Part shown: piece by piece, positions 23,457-35,953 of the stretch
Position numbering within the stretch: position 1 is the stretch's first letter
Layout: each line of letters opens with the position of its first letter
Source: Anagrus nilaparvatae
Taxonomy: Eukaryota; Arthropoda; Insecta; Hymenoptera; Mymaridae
Direction: 5' to 3'
Length of the DNA: 64,000 nt
Assembly: GCA_022575985.1 (NCBI GenBank)
Contig: JAKSXM010000002.1
Coordinates: 19,207,001-19,271,000 of the forward strand
Notes under the pieces: model-generated
Seen by the model: the letters and a program-made list of their open reading frames with translations, nothing else
Told to the model about the DNA's origin: nothing
Database searches by the model: none
Made by a program: the position numbers and the translations under genes

Positions 23457-25150
23457 TATATTTTCAAGAATTTACCTATCTTGCAATGTTTCACAAAAAA
23501 AAATACCATGCAAAAAAAATTTTATTTTAACATGTAACATGAAGGCCCAGAAATCGAGGGGGTCAGGATTTAGAATAATTTCGATTTCGTGAATATTACA
23601 TAATATATTTATAGAAAACATGTTCCATGCAATTATTTGTGTACAATACACATGGTTTTAAGTTTTTAATAATAAAAATCCCACTGAGCTATAAAAAAGC
23701 TAAGGCTTTTTATTTTAGGCACGATCACTCATTTTTCTATATACCAAGGGTCCCTCTCTGTAAATAATCAAAATATATGGATATAATCATGGTTCAATTT
23801 ATACTTATATGGATAAAATGTGAAAATATAATCAAATTATCAAAACAATCAGTCCAAAATCTTTTCATGACAATTTTGCAAAAAAATTTCCTTTCAATAG
23901 AAAAATAACGTAAGATGTTTTATCTCAAATTCAATTTCATATCTTCAGTTCTACAAGAGTTTTAAAAAATTTATATATTAAAAAGTTATATAATCTTTAA
24001 AAAATTAGTAAAATTTTCAAGTATTTTAACCCATATATAAATAAATTTTAAAAACAAAACTAAAAAAGTAAACTCTTGTTCATTATTGATATTTGTTGAA
24101 AAAGTTTTACATTATATGTACTTATGTTATCCCATTGATAATCTGTTGAGAAAGAAAGAGAGAAAGAGTTTTATAAGAATAAATGAAAATATTTAATAAC
24201 TAAAGTTTTATATAGATTTTCATACACACATACATATAAACTTATGTAAAGTTATGTAGTAAAACCATTAGTACTATATTTATATATATATAAAAGTAAG
24301 TAATCCATAATAATTTCTCTATTTCTCCAATTTCTCTCTCAATTTCAATTTAACTTTATCAAATTTCTGTACAAATATAATATTCACTATACATTTATAC
24401 ATAAATACAGAGAAAGACAATATTTGTATAAATAAATTAATTCATGCTTTTGTGTGTGTGTGTGGGTGTGTGTAGTATAAATTTGATAATGTAAGAGAAA
24501 CTATTAGAAAATTGTATGCATTCAATTGATTTATCATGAAAATCTAAATTTGGTTATTAAAAAATAAAAAAAACTTTACGAATAAATTTATTCTCGGATG
24601 TAAAATTTTCTAAAACTTTTTGATATTACAAAAAAACTTCAATGCTTTTTTTTTAGTAACAAAAAAATATAATTAAAATAGATAGTCTTAGAAAGAAGTT
24701 TAAAATATATTCGCATATCCTCTTTAATAACAAAGAAATGTGTGACAGAGCTTGTAAGAGACAAAAATGTATATTGGACTGGTAGTTGTTTTAAAAATTT
24801 ATTTTCATTTCTAAGTCAATCATTGACTTTTTACAAATGAGTCCTAATTTCGTGAATTTTTAAAAATCATAATTTAATAACACTTTTCATAATTAATCAC
24901 TAGGGAAGAGCACCAGATTCAGGAACCAAAATACATTATGAAAGAACCAAGCAACCTGACAGTGTTATCTGACATGTTATGAATTTTTCTTTAAAACCAG
25001 TATTTCTAGTTTCATGGTATCAAATACAAAAAACTTTTGACTGGTTTGTGTGTAACTAAAACCTAATTGCATTGAACATATTGTGTCCTATAGCTAAAGG
25101 CTGGGTATGCAACTTTTTAATTTGCTAAATGTTTAATTCGTTATATATTA
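23457..25150. other. intergenic AT-rich DNA with simple repeats
   Basis: No gene recognised. A (GT)n run with one interruption lies at about 24451-24473, and AT-rich low-complexity tracts are common. Confidence 0.5.
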
Positions 25151-25525
25151 CACTGTAAAAAGTAACTTCCTTAGATTAACAAAAAAAATAGAATGTTTTC
25201 GAAAAATTAGTAAATTTTCAAAAAAAATTGTAAATATTGGATAAAAATCGTAAACTAACGTAAAATCGTACATTAACGAGAAATTCGAGAATCCTCGATT
25301 TTTTTTCTCTATTTTCTGTAAACTTTTGAAAAAAAATAGTAAATTATTAATTTTTTTAAAGAATTTACAAAAAAAAATCGAGAATACTCGAATTTTTTGT
25401 CAATATACTAAATTTAGTAAATTTACGAATTTTTTTGAATATTTACAAATTTTTTCGAATATTTACTAATTTTTAGAAAATGTTCTAATTTTTTTGTTAA
25501 TCTAAGGAAGTTACTTTTTACAGTG
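25151..25525. mobile_element. 375-bp palindromic MITE, TA target duplication
   Basis: The left end CACTGTAAAAAGTAACTTCC continues through 'ttagattaacaaaaaaa' and is matched exactly in reverse complement at the right end (about 37 bp). It is flanked by TA at 25149-25150 and 25526-25527. The interior is also roughly palindromic around 25340. A one-ended copy starts at 38384. Probably Tc1/mariner-derived, from the TA duplication. Confidence 0.9.
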
Positions 25526-25555
25526 TACTTTTGCTAAACGCTGAGCCCCTTAAGT

Positions 25556-25683
25556 CGAGTTTATCTTAAATTGAAATTATTCTAATAGTTTCTAAACTCC
25601 CATTATCTAAGTCCCTAAACCCGTATTTATTCTAAGTACCTAAAATCTAAATTATTTTAAGTCCCATTTGACCCCTGCCTATA
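25556..25683. repeat. 'gggacttagaataatt' tandem repeat, copy 2 (inverse)
   Basis: Reads 'attattctaa' + 'gtccctaaacccgt' and ends 'cccatttgacccctgcc', the reverse complement of the 21350 copy. Confidence 0.65.
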
Positions 25684-26707
25684 AAAATGTTGCATGTCAA
25701 TATTTTTCATAAAAAATTAAATAGTTTATAATATAAAAAAAATTATAATGGCATAAATAAAAAATCATTTTTGTTCTGATTTTCAGATTATTTCCTTCTG
25801 CCTCAAAAGGATCGTGGGAATATGGGAATAATATTTATAGATTTTGACTTTAAAAAACTATTGCTCGATTTTGTTTCAAAATGAATAAACTGAAGGTGTA
25901 GAGAAAGTTTATTAATTAAACATGATAAACTGAATAGAGTTCATTGTCTTATCCACAATAACTACAAGTCCAATATATAAACTCAACTTTAGCAATTTTC
26001 TTTTAAAGAAATTTTCTGATATCAGAAACTCAACTAATTATATAAACGCCTGATATATAACCCAATGAAAAGTAATATTATTCCAATTGAACCCTATCTA
26101 TACATTTCTTATTCTTCTACTTATTTTTTATCTATAGATTCAAAAAGATTAAAAATAATTTATTACTTCTCGTTTATTATATTATTATTATTATTTATTT
26201 TTTTTATTATTATTTAAATCCTTAGTGTATAAATGACTGATGTTACGTAATATTTAACTTTAATATGCAAAAGTACAACTTCTTGTATCGTATACAAGAA
26301 AATTTTAAAGAAGAAAACTGGGGCAAATAAATTATATCAATTATATACGATTATTACTTTCTTTCTTTCTTTTTGTAATTAAAATTTTATAAGATATTCA
26401 TTCACTCTTCTTGATTAAGGAAGATAATTTATAAATGATGTCTTAATGGAATTAATTATACACTGTCAGACTTTTAACGTCTAATTTTTTAATTTAGTCA
26501 TCAGTATAATTCTTCGTGAAAGCAATGAAAGGAAGACTAGAAATTCGGAAAAGTTCATTATAAACTGGATTTGCATGCCAATTTTAGGTTTATAGTTTAC
26601 AAAATTACTGTTTTTTTTTTCATTTTTAATTTTCAAGAAAGCTCTGAATAACTTCAAATGGACACAAAATACTGTCAAGATAAGTTTTGTTACAATTCAG
26701 CACATCA
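25684..26707. other. intergenic AT-rich DNA
   Basis: No gene recognised. There are low-complexity (ATT)n-type tracts around 26168-26215 and a (CTTT)n tract at about 26355-26375. Confidence 0.5.
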
Positions 26708-27361
26708 GTCAAGGCACCAGCAATGTTGAATGCATACAACAATTGTAACTGAAGTAATATTATTACAATTCAAAGGATCCTATACGAATTTTTAATCGCT
26801 ATAAACGACTTTGAAGGTTTCATCTATTTTCCGATGGCCAGTTTAAATTAATTAACGCAATATCTCCCAAAATAACCAAAAAAATACAATTTTTTAAAAA
26901 ATATTGCTGATTAAGTATAATTTTGGTATACCTCCTAGGTTTTCGAGGTCGTTAATGACAATTCTGATATTAGATTTTTTAAATTTTAAATGGTGGACTC
27001 TAAATCCCGCAAGTTTTTAATCTCAAAATCCGTAATTTAAGCTATTCAAAACGTTTTAATTTATATTTACAAGCTTTATTTGATCAAGCCGAAAAATCTC
27101 ATTTTATAATCGTGTTTAATGTATCCAAAAAATCCCTAATTCGTCTTGAAACATCTTAAATTATCAATTTTGAGGTTAGAAACTAAAAAATGTGCGATTT
27201 AGAGTGCGTCATTTTGAATTTAAAAAATCTAATTTCAGAATCATCATTAACGACCTTGAAAACCTAGGGTTATACCAAAATTAGGCTTAAACAAGCAATA
27301 TTTTTCAACAAATTGTATTTTTTTTTTGCTATTTTGGGCGATATAGCATTAATTACTTAAA
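26708..27361. repeat. foldback related to the element at 34091-35353
   Basis: Begins GTCAAGGCACCAGCAATGTT, nearly the same terminus as 34091 (GTCAAGGAGCCAGCAATGTT), and then 'tttgaaggtttcatctattt'. From about 26840 the sequence is mirrored up to about 27361 (for example 'gaggtcgttaatgacaattc' against 'gaatcatcattaacgacctt'). The right terminus is missing, so this copy is truncated. Confidence 0.7.
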
Positions 27362-27487
27362 ACATGAGATCAGCAGTGAATTAAGGTATTTAATATAGTA
27401 AAGTAGTCTTCAAAAGAAAAAAAAAAATTCAGGTATTAGATTATAAAAGTTTATAACTGAAAATGAGATTATAAAAAAAAATATTTT

Positions 27488-27764
27488 TGTATTTAAGCAA
27501 GGCATTCGACACAGTTAATATTTTACTTCAAAAATTGTACAGGTGCGGAATGAGATTTCAAATAAGGAGCAATGCGTCAAAGTCAATGGAACATGTGGAG
27601 AATATAAAGAACTTAACAACATCGCAGTAATCCAGGGTTTCTATCATTTTGTTCCTACATAATATCATAATTATGCTGATGATATAGTAGTATTGAGCGT
27701 AGAAGAAAATTGGAAAGAAGCCGAAAACAAAATAATTGAATATTTACAAGCCCTATGCTTTTAA
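27488..27764 (+). pseudogene. LINE reverse transcriptase relic
   Basis: Conceptual translation gives L-S-K-A-F-D-T-V-N and L-L-x-K-L-Y-R-C-G-M-R (RT motif 3 region). After one frameshift comes Q-C-V-K-V-N-G and x-Q-G-F, and after a short deletion N-Y-A-D-D-I-V-V-L-S, the catalytic YADD box. Frameshifts, at least one stop and the loss of the P-Q-G-S-V-L-G-P segment show it is an old, degraded fragment of a Jockey/CR1-type LINE. Nothing of the endonuclease is present. Confidence 0.8.
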
Positions 27765-28142
27765 CATAGAGTCGGTAAGGTAGAGTTCAAATTGAAAAAG
27801 GTCGCTAAATCATTTCTAATAATATTTGCGGCTTCATATTGATTTAGTCCCTTGGGAAAATCATTCTTTCTGGCCTAAAATATTTTTTTTGTTCTTTTAA
27901 CAGCTTAAAAAAGAAAGCCGGCATTTAAGAAATTTTTACCGACACATTTGGGTTTAGGATAACCTTAAGAAATAAAAATTTCTTATTTCCTACATAGTAC
28001 ATAAATGGTATTTCACTCGAATACATTGAGCGAGATCATCAGTAAGAAACTCAATGCATTTTTCTTATATACCAAAACTCAGCTTGAGTTGTCATTGATT
28101 TCTTATATACTCTCTCAAATTCATTTTAATATTTACATGTAA

Positions 28143-28752
28143 GGCCAGCCGTGGCCGAGTGGATTAAGGCGCGCGACCTTTAGTGTATATACTATAAGTA
28201 TATTCATGGGGGTCGTGGGTTCGAGTCCCCTCGATGACTTAACAGTTTTTATTTTTCAATTAATTTAAAAATTAATTGTCAAGTGAAAACTTTTAAGTTA
28301 TATTGCGACTTATGGCCCAGGAACTTGTTTCCAGCATAGTATTTAAAAGAAAAATCGAATACTATGAAGAAAACAAGGCTCCGCGCTATGCTAACAGAGG
28401 TTTTCTGCAGTTTCCTCTGAGCCAGGCAAATGTCAGCATAGTTCCCATAAGATCTGAAGACGGCTGCGGACGCATTTATCCCCTCATTAAAATAGAAAGC
28501 TCGCAACCATTAATCGCGTAACTACTTCCTCCTGCAAAAACCCATATTAAAACAGATTAAAACAGTTTTCTGAAAGGAACGATCGGTATATTGTAACATA
28601 GACGATATACCGGCTTCCCTAAGAAATAAAAACATTAAAACAGTACAGAAGGTTGTGGATGCATGGTGTGGTTGTTGTAGTCTCTGCAAGACAATCCAAA
28701 AAGGGATTAAAGTGCGGAGGATAAACAATAATAAAAAAAAAAAAAAAAAAAA
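28143..28752 (+). mobile_element. tRNA-derived SINE with poly(A) tail and 15-bp target duplication
   Basis: Flanked on both sides by AATATTTACATGTAA (28128-28142 and 28753-28767, the second starting in the A run). The head contains a Pol III A box (TGGCCGAGTGG, about 28151) and B box (GGTTCGAGTCC, about 28218) with a Leu/Ser-like D arm, but the acceptor strands do not pair well, so it is not a working tRNA. It is followed by about 490 bp of unrelated body and an A tail of about 22. The perfect duplication points to a recent insertion. Overlapping short open frames on both strands of the body (28279-28521) are not taken as genes. Confidence 0.85.
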
Positions 28753-28798
28753 AATATTTACATGTAATTGGTGATTTCATATCAAATAAACTAACCCA

Positions 28799-29021
28799 GT
28801 GGCGGGTACAAGGGAGGGGGGGGTCAAAGGGGTCAATGGACCCCCCCTCAGCGGTCAGTTTTACCCTTTTTAACTAATTTTACCTAACATAATTAATGTG
28901 TAGCACCACTCCCCCCCCCCCCACAAAAAAAAATTTTTAAGACTTTTTTTCAGCAAATTTTTTGTAATTTGATTCAAAATGACCCACCCAAAAAATTTTC
29001 TAAATCCACCTCTGTAACCAT
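28799..29021. mobile_element. possible hAT-like MITE
   Basis: Left terminus CAGTGGCGGGTAC and right terminus 'aaatccacctctg' (inverse CAGAGGTGGATTT) are imperfect inverted ends of the type seen in hAT elements. It contains long G and C runs (about 28813 and 28910). A related segment lies in the giant foldback at about 16800-16930. No clear 8-bp target duplication. Confidence 0.4.
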
Positions 29022-29524
29022 AAATACAAATAAAACTTTATGCATAACCTTTGGATGTACCAGCAAAAAACTACTTGACAATGTAAGTATATCAATAAAC
29101 AGTGAATCCAATTATAATGAATTAAAGCTACCTATATGAGCAAAGCACAAGTAAAACAAGGCAAAAACGATTCTAATTCTAAGAAAGAAAAAAATAGCAG
29201 CTAAAAATTACCAACTCATCTAAAAACTCCCTACTGCAAAAAAAGACATCAATAAAAAATTAACAAAATATATAACAGAAGAGTGAACTGACAACTTTAA
29301 CCACAATCAACATCATTAATAACTAAAGTTCAAGTTAAATTATTTTATAGACGTATAAAATATATATTTTGTAAAATTATTTTATGTTGAATAAATTAAA
29401 TAAAAATAAACTGAATTACCAAAAATTTAATTAATAAAACAAAAAATTTATATTTGTACCTATGATATTAAACAAATTATTATTATAATTATTTTTTTAT
29501 ATTTCAAACTTATATACCCGACTA

Positions 29525-32500
29525 TTAACTAGCGTATTGTTTAGCTATTTCCTTCATTTTTAGTCTATCAAATTTTTTATTCGTTAAGCGCGGAAGTTTA
29601 TTTAAAAATTTTACCCCACCTGCAAGGTATTTGTATTTTCCTAGTTTATCATAACTGTATTTGACCAACTCATCTTCAGTTATCTGAAATCATATAAAAA
29701 TATTAATAACATTTTTAAGTATTATTTAGAATTTCAAATATTCATAAAGACACCACGACTACTAAAACTAAAAATTTTACTTAGTATTTTATTATATTAC
29801 CTTAGAATTTGGATCTTTTTTAATAAATGCCATTGGTCTTTCACCATCTAATAAATTAGGTACTGGTACCACAACGACTTCTAGAATACCTGGTAAATTT
29901 TGTAAAATATTTTCAATTTCAATTGGAGAAACCATGTAATTTTTATAAATAATTATGTTTTTTATTCTGTCAACATAATAAATTTCAGAATTTTCATCAT
30001 ACATTCCAATATCTCCAGTATGTAACCAACCTAAAAAAAATTCAAATAATTATTTAAAGGAAAAAATTACTGATTATGTTTTATTAATACCTACCATTAG
30101 AATCAATAGTTCTTTTCGTTTCATTAGGATTTTTAAAATATTCCAGCATAGTTACTGGTACTTTAATACAAATTTCACCTCTAAGGTTTGGTCCAAGTGC
30201 TTCTCCAGTAGTTTCATCTAATATTTTTATTTGTCTATTTGGTAAAATAAGGCCGATCGAATCAGTTTTTATTTTAGAGTTACTGTAAGTTTTTAGAGTG
30301 TTAATAGATGTTTCTGTCGTTCCTGAGAGATTCATATAGTCTTTAAATTAACTTAAATCTTTTATATAATCTTTTATAAAAATTGGTGAAAATTAAAACA
30401 ATTTTACTGAATAAATTTTTAATAGTTCCACATTTTATCTATTTGGGATTGTATACCTTTAAGTTGTACTTAGAGATTACAGAGTTTGGTCCAAAATATT
30501 TTTAATTTATTATTATAATTGTTTGGTAATTCGGGCAGCTGATTTAGTTTTAAGCATCAACTCTATAGAGATCCACCGTAATATCCGGAAAGCACTTAGA
30601 GCACAGTACACATCTACTGTTTTCTTAGTGGACTGCCTTTTGGCGGGATAAAATCGGTACAGTGAAGAGGAGAAATCGTGCTTTCAAGTTGCTCTGCTAT
30701 AACATAAAAACAAATAAGAAAAATTCTACTTGAATTTTCAAACAATTCTTATTTATTTTCATTTGCTAAATTATAATTTTTTTATTAAGACCCAAAAATT
30801 AAAGGTTATTGGCCTATATTAAGCTAAAAATACTTTGGATCAAATCATATAACCTTCTAGTCTCTGATACTTTTGATTCTATTTACCTAAAATAAGAAGC
30901 TAAATATTTTTAATTTTCACTAATTTTTTGAAAGTTTTGTTACATGAAAAATAATACCATAAAAATTGTAAATTAATACATGAGGTAAGTATTTTTTAAA
31001 AATATTTAATAAATCAATATTAGCTTTGGATCCACTAGTAAGAACTTTTTTTAATGATGAAAACATGTAGTTTTTAGTACTTAAAACGTTTGATTTAACA
31101 ATATATCCAATATCAGATGATGAAAGAAACGCTAAGCTAATCTACGTATACGTACAAAAAATTTTGTTATTAAACATTTTATTTATCAATTTATAGATAC
31201 TAACATTATAATTTTTGATGACATTCATAGTTTTTTCAACGTCAAATTCTTTGTCAAAAACTAGCTTTACTGATCCAAAAATATTACTTATCATAGTTGT
31301 AAAATGATCCACCCAAAAAATAGGTGCATATGACAAAATAGAAGTACCAGAATCAAATATTGGAAGTTTTAACATTTTTTGATATTCTGAAAATATATAA
31401 GACCATATTTATTGGAATAGTTGAAAATTAGTAATTAAAGTGATAAAAAAATTTGTCGCAAGTGTAACCCGTAGTCTCAATCATGCGATGTCAATTGTAA
31501 TTTATTTAATTCATTTGTTATATTAATGGGTCAGAGGACCCTTTACTCATACTGAGAACTTGAGTGTTTCCTTAGGACTGTGCGTCTGAAAATGTACTCG
31601 CCTCTAATACCGATAACTACGACAACTAATATGTGAATAAAATAATAAGTGTAAACTAACCAAAGATATTATCAATTTTTTTCTCATGTGACAACCCTAA
31701 ATATAATGGCAAAAAATTAGCAGATATAGATTCATAAGAATGGACGACTTCTTTTTGAAGACCTGTGCTACCAGAAGTTGATATAATAAAAGCAGGGGTA
31801 TTTTTTGGATTTTGAATATATTGAGGTTGAAAATTTTTAACTTCATGCTCTGTTGCAGATGATAAAATATTATTCAAAGATAAAATATTTCTATGTTCGT
31901 CAAAAACAACAAATTTGGATGTAACATTTTCTAATTCTGCGGCTTTCATTAACATGTCAATATTATCGTTAATAGAAAATACAACTTTTGGTTCCAATGA
32001 CTTCATAATTCTTCTAGAATTGGCTACAAAGTTTTAAAAATTAAACTGCAGATTATTGCTGTTTTAATTAACAAAAAATATACTTACATAATGCATCTGA
32101 ATTACTCCATGGGTAATGAATAGCTCCAACAAAAAATGTGGCTAGAGGAATTACATAATTATCTATACGCTTATCAGCATTTATTGCGATTACATCACCA
32201 AAACCAATATTATTTTTCTTTAACCAAATTGCGCAGCGAATGCTAGAGTCTCTTAATTCACCTCTGGTTATTTCATCTTTTGATTCAGCGTCTACCTTAA
32301 AATTTTTTAAATAAAATTTCAATGTTTATAATTAAAATTAGCCCTTTGGAACAAAAATATAATTCTGCTAAAAGGTTTAATTTCCAATTTTAAAGATTTA
32401 TTCTTGAGATTTAAAATTAATATGGCAGGTATAAAAAAAAGTCCTGGGATGCAAATTGTCATTTCGGGGCATAATATTAGCTACAATAAATTTGAAATAA

Positions 32501-35471
32501 AATTCTACAATTAATAAATACTTTTAGAGGGAAGTCAAAAGGAAACATAAAATAGATCTTTGGAAACTAAAATAGTCTCGCAGTTTGTACATTACTAATA
32601 AGTTGTAAAAATAGTAGCGTGATTCGAAAATACGTGCTTTCTGACAGCTGACAAGAAAAGTTTATTTTTGCCATAAATATGAAGACTTGCAGATCCGAAA
32701 GGAAACCGTTTTATCTTTTTTTTACACCTTCTGATTGTTTAAAAAAAATTACTTTAGATTCTTTTTTTAAAAAATACTATTTTATAATTTTTTGACTGGA
32801 ACCTCTTTAGCTAAGAAATAATTTAGATATGAACGGGTAAATTAGGCTAAAAAGTGTGAAAATAGAAAACAGTGAAATATGTTTTTTTTTTTACTTTTCA
32901 AGTACAAAGATGGCAGAGCGAAGCACAACATCCGGTAAACATGATTTAAGAATTATTGGATTAAGACCAAAATTTATACAGTTCATATGATGATAAAAGC
33001 TTAAGTTTCAAAACATATCTATCAGGTAGCTTCCTCTAAATCGTATCCGAAATAATTGAACATTTTGTGGATATTAGGTAAGGCTTCACTCTTTAATAAA
33101 AGAAACAAACAATTTGAGGCCAAATAATAAAAAAAAATTAAACTATTGGAAAATATTAAAAAATGATTATCTTATTTTCCGAAGCAAATATCTATTTGAA
33201 TCTATCTATTTGAATTTCTTTCATCAGTAGGTGAATATCTTAATCTTAATATAGTTATACGTGACAACTGCCATTTTTCCGCAATAAGAAGTAATTTATC
33301 TAACTTAGCAATCTATATTTATGAATAAATCTCTTTTATTTAAATTATTAGTTTTAATTTAAAATTATTACCATTAAAACATCATTTGTATTTTTATGTA
33401 GAGCATCCAAAAAAAATTTGCCTATTTTATTATTAACTTTCGGATAAGGAATTATAGGTCCTTTAATTATATTATTTTCAATGTTGATTCCATTATTAAA
33501 ATTACGATTTAATGCTAAAATTATTTCCTGAAATAAAAGAATAATATTATTGTTAATAAAGTCGTGTAATAAGAGAATTGTAAATGAAATTTATTTAATT
33601 CACAACTTACAAAAGGAGATCATTACCTTTAGGGCATTAAATTATTATTTATGTGTATTAAGGTGTGTCTTATTTTTTTTTTTTTTGGAATTTCATATGG
33701 CTCATTGGGCAAAAATGAAATGTTTAAAAAATCACCACCTCCATGGATTTCACTTAATTCTATCAAGAAACCGTGCTTGTAGGCATTTCCATTTTCCCAT
33801 GTTATTTAACAAGAGGATTAAATAGATATTTAAATATATGATAGAAGATATTAGATATTTAAATATATTTATGCGAGTTATGATATTTTGAAATTTATGT
33901 TTGAAATGTCCAAATATCGGGGATTTGATATTATTTTAATGATAATTCACTTTTCATCGCAAAATAATTTTTTTATCATTGAAATTTTTCATAGCTGTTC
34001 AAATTTTCAAGAAAAAAATCATTAACTTTACTCCTAGACCTTTTATTGATTAAAAATATAAAACAATGATAATTTAGATTTTAAGATATAGTCAAGGAGC
34101 CAGCAATGTTAAATGCATCCAATAACTTTATCAGCACTAGAATGGATGCATCTCAGTGAAACGATTTTTGGTCGCTGAAACCGATTTTGAAGGTTTCATC
34201 CATTTTCGGATGGCCAGTTTTGAGTAATGGACGGTATATAATAAAAAATCGGCGAAAAATTAGCGAGATTGGTAATATCTTAAAAACAATTGCTAATTGA
34301 AGCCTATTTTCGGTAGATTTATAATAACCAAAATGGCGGATTCAAAATGGTGTATTTCTAACCTCAGAAACGGCGATTTATGCTGTTTTAAGCATATTTA
34401 CGTAGTCTAATAAGTTATTCGGACCAGTTATAACGATTCTGAGGTCACATTTTTAATTTTCAAAATAGCGGGCTAAAAATAGTGGATTCCTAACCTCAAA
34501 ATCGTCAATAAATGCTATTTTAAGCATTTTAACGTGTTGAGTTTTAAGTTTTTGAGGTCGGTGATCACAATTCTGAGGTCAGATTTTTAATAATCAAAAT
34601 AGCGGGCTCAAATAGTGGATTCCTAACCTCAAAATCGTCAATAAATGCTATTTTAAGTGTTGCATTATAACTTTTTGGGGTTGGTGATCATTTAATTAGC
34701 AATTTAAGGTACATGGAAGTATATTGTAAGTAATAAATACTTCAAATCATATAGAATAATTGTCTTATCATATAGAATAATTAATTCAAACAATTTATTA
34801 AATAAATATTATATATTTTATAATGAAAAAAATATTTAACAATAATATATTAAAACAACCTTGGTTTAAGCCAAGATTTTACATAGTTTATTGTCGATTT
34901 TGAGGTTAGGAATCCGCCATTTTTAGCCCGCTATTTTGAAAATTAAACATACCTCAGAATCGTTAAAACTCGTCCGAATAACTTATTAGACAACGTAAAT
35001 ATGCTTAAAACAGCATAAATCGCCGTTTCTGAAGTTAGAAATACGCCATTTTGAGTCTGACATTTTGGTTATTATAAGTCTATCTTCAAAATCGTGATCA
35101 GCAACCCCGAAAACCTTATTGGAATATCAAAAATAGGCTCAATTAGCAATTGTTTTCAAGATATCACCAATCTTGCTATTTTTTGGCCAATTTTTTACTA
35201 TATAGCGTCCATTACTCAAAACTGGCCATCCGGAGATGGATGAAACCTTCAAAACCGGTTTCAGCGACCAAAAATGTATACGTTTTACTAAGGTGCATCC
35301 ATTCTAGTGCTGATAAAATTTTTGGATACATTTAACATTGCTGGCGCCTTGACTAATAACCCAGTTTCAAAATAAAATAGCAACATAATCTTTTAAGGAT
35401 TTTGACCCTTTTTATATGAATTAAGCAAAATCCTTGTAGCTAGTATTAATTACCTTGACATGATCATCCAT
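29525..35471 (-). CDS. acyl-CoA synthetase / luciferase-like adenylate-forming enzyme
   Basis: Minus-strand gene with exons 35454-35471 (tentative start), 33372-33527, 32088-32295, 31661-32023, 31205-31386, 30958-31141, 30095-30322, 29801-30030 and 29525-29683. All junctions are GT-AG with consistent phases, giving about 575 residues (family about 540-560). The enzyme class uses ATP to adenylate a carboxylic acid and then forms the CoA thioester. Motifs seen: I-S-T-S-G-S-T-G-L-Q-K (P-loop, with Gln where Pro is usual), Y-G-T-T-E-T-S across the e/f junction, G-W-L-H-T-G-D-I-G across f/g, D-R-I-K-N-I-I (hinge) and N-K-K-F-D-R near the end (catalytic Lys retained, preceding Gly replaced). It ends Q-Y-A-S, with no SKL-type peroxisomal signal. 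Substrate unknown; bioluminescence is not implied. Exons read without stops. Confidence 0.88.
33528..34088. other. intronic AT-rich DNA, nothing recognised
   Basis: Part of the synthetase's proposed intron 1. It contains one 91-codon plus-strand open frame (33550-33825) with no recognisable features. Confidence 0.45.
34091..35353. mobile_element. foldback element inside synthetase intron 1
   Basis: Left terminus GTCAAGGAGCCAGCAATGTT and right terminus AACATTGCTGGCGCCTTGAC are inverted and flanked by TA on both sides (34089-34090, 35354-35355). Arms of about 500-600 bp share 'tttggtcgctgaaacc', 'atggatgaaaccttcaaaa'-type sequence and tandem 'aatggcggattcaaaatgg' phrases. The central 34700-34860 stretch is unpaired and very AT-rich. 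The element ends about 100 bp from the tentative first exon. Confidence 0.85.
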
Positions 35472-35810
35472 AATTAAAGAAAATTATTATTGGAATTTTT
35501 AAAATTATTGATCAACATAGGGCTATAAATATAAAATGTATTTAATACTTAATTATCTTGTAATTATTTTAAATATAATATATTATAAATTATATTTAAA
35601 TATTTTTATATAAATTTACATACCAATATAAAAGTAATAAAAATTAAAATTATCACATATTATTAACAATCGAATAAGAAATTTTTTTGGTATTTACAAA
35701 GAACGAGCCATAACAGCTGATAATATTCTAACGTATGTAGGTATACGTATGTTTAATATAATGCAAATTTATATAAAAATATGTGAATAATAATGTTACA
35801 TAATTTTATA

Positions 35811-35953
35811 ATTAGTATATTACGACCCATGGCCAGAAAAATAAAGAATGGCCCAAATCGCACGTAAATTACTTTCCGAGGCGAAGCCGAGGATGGTAAA
35901 CTGCGATTTGGGGCATTCTTTATTTTTCTGGTCATTGGTCGTAATATACTAAT
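35811..35953. mobile_element. 143-bp palindromic MITE-like repeat
   Basis: ATTAGTATATTACGACCCAT at the left is mirrored by 'atggtcgtaatatactaat'-type sequence at the right; arms are about 60 bp with a short GC-richer loop ('ccgaggcgaagccgagg'). A diverged relative is at about 36388-36483. Confidence 0.75.

Noticed and set aside
28143..28242. Functional tRNA-Leu or tRNA-Ser with intron
   Set aside because: The acceptor strands pair at only about four of seven positions, and the sequence is the head of a SINE with poly(A) and target duplication.
28279..28521. Two opposite-strand open frames in the SINE body
   Set aside because: Both fall in the same 240 bp of a non-coding SINE; neither has a known domain, though an old coding origin of the body cannot be excluded.
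31142..31150. In-frame TAG in the synthetase suggesting a pseudogene
   Set aside because: A 63-nt GT-AG intron (31142-31204, donor GTTAGT) removes it, and the joined protein aligns without gaps to luciferase-type enzymes.
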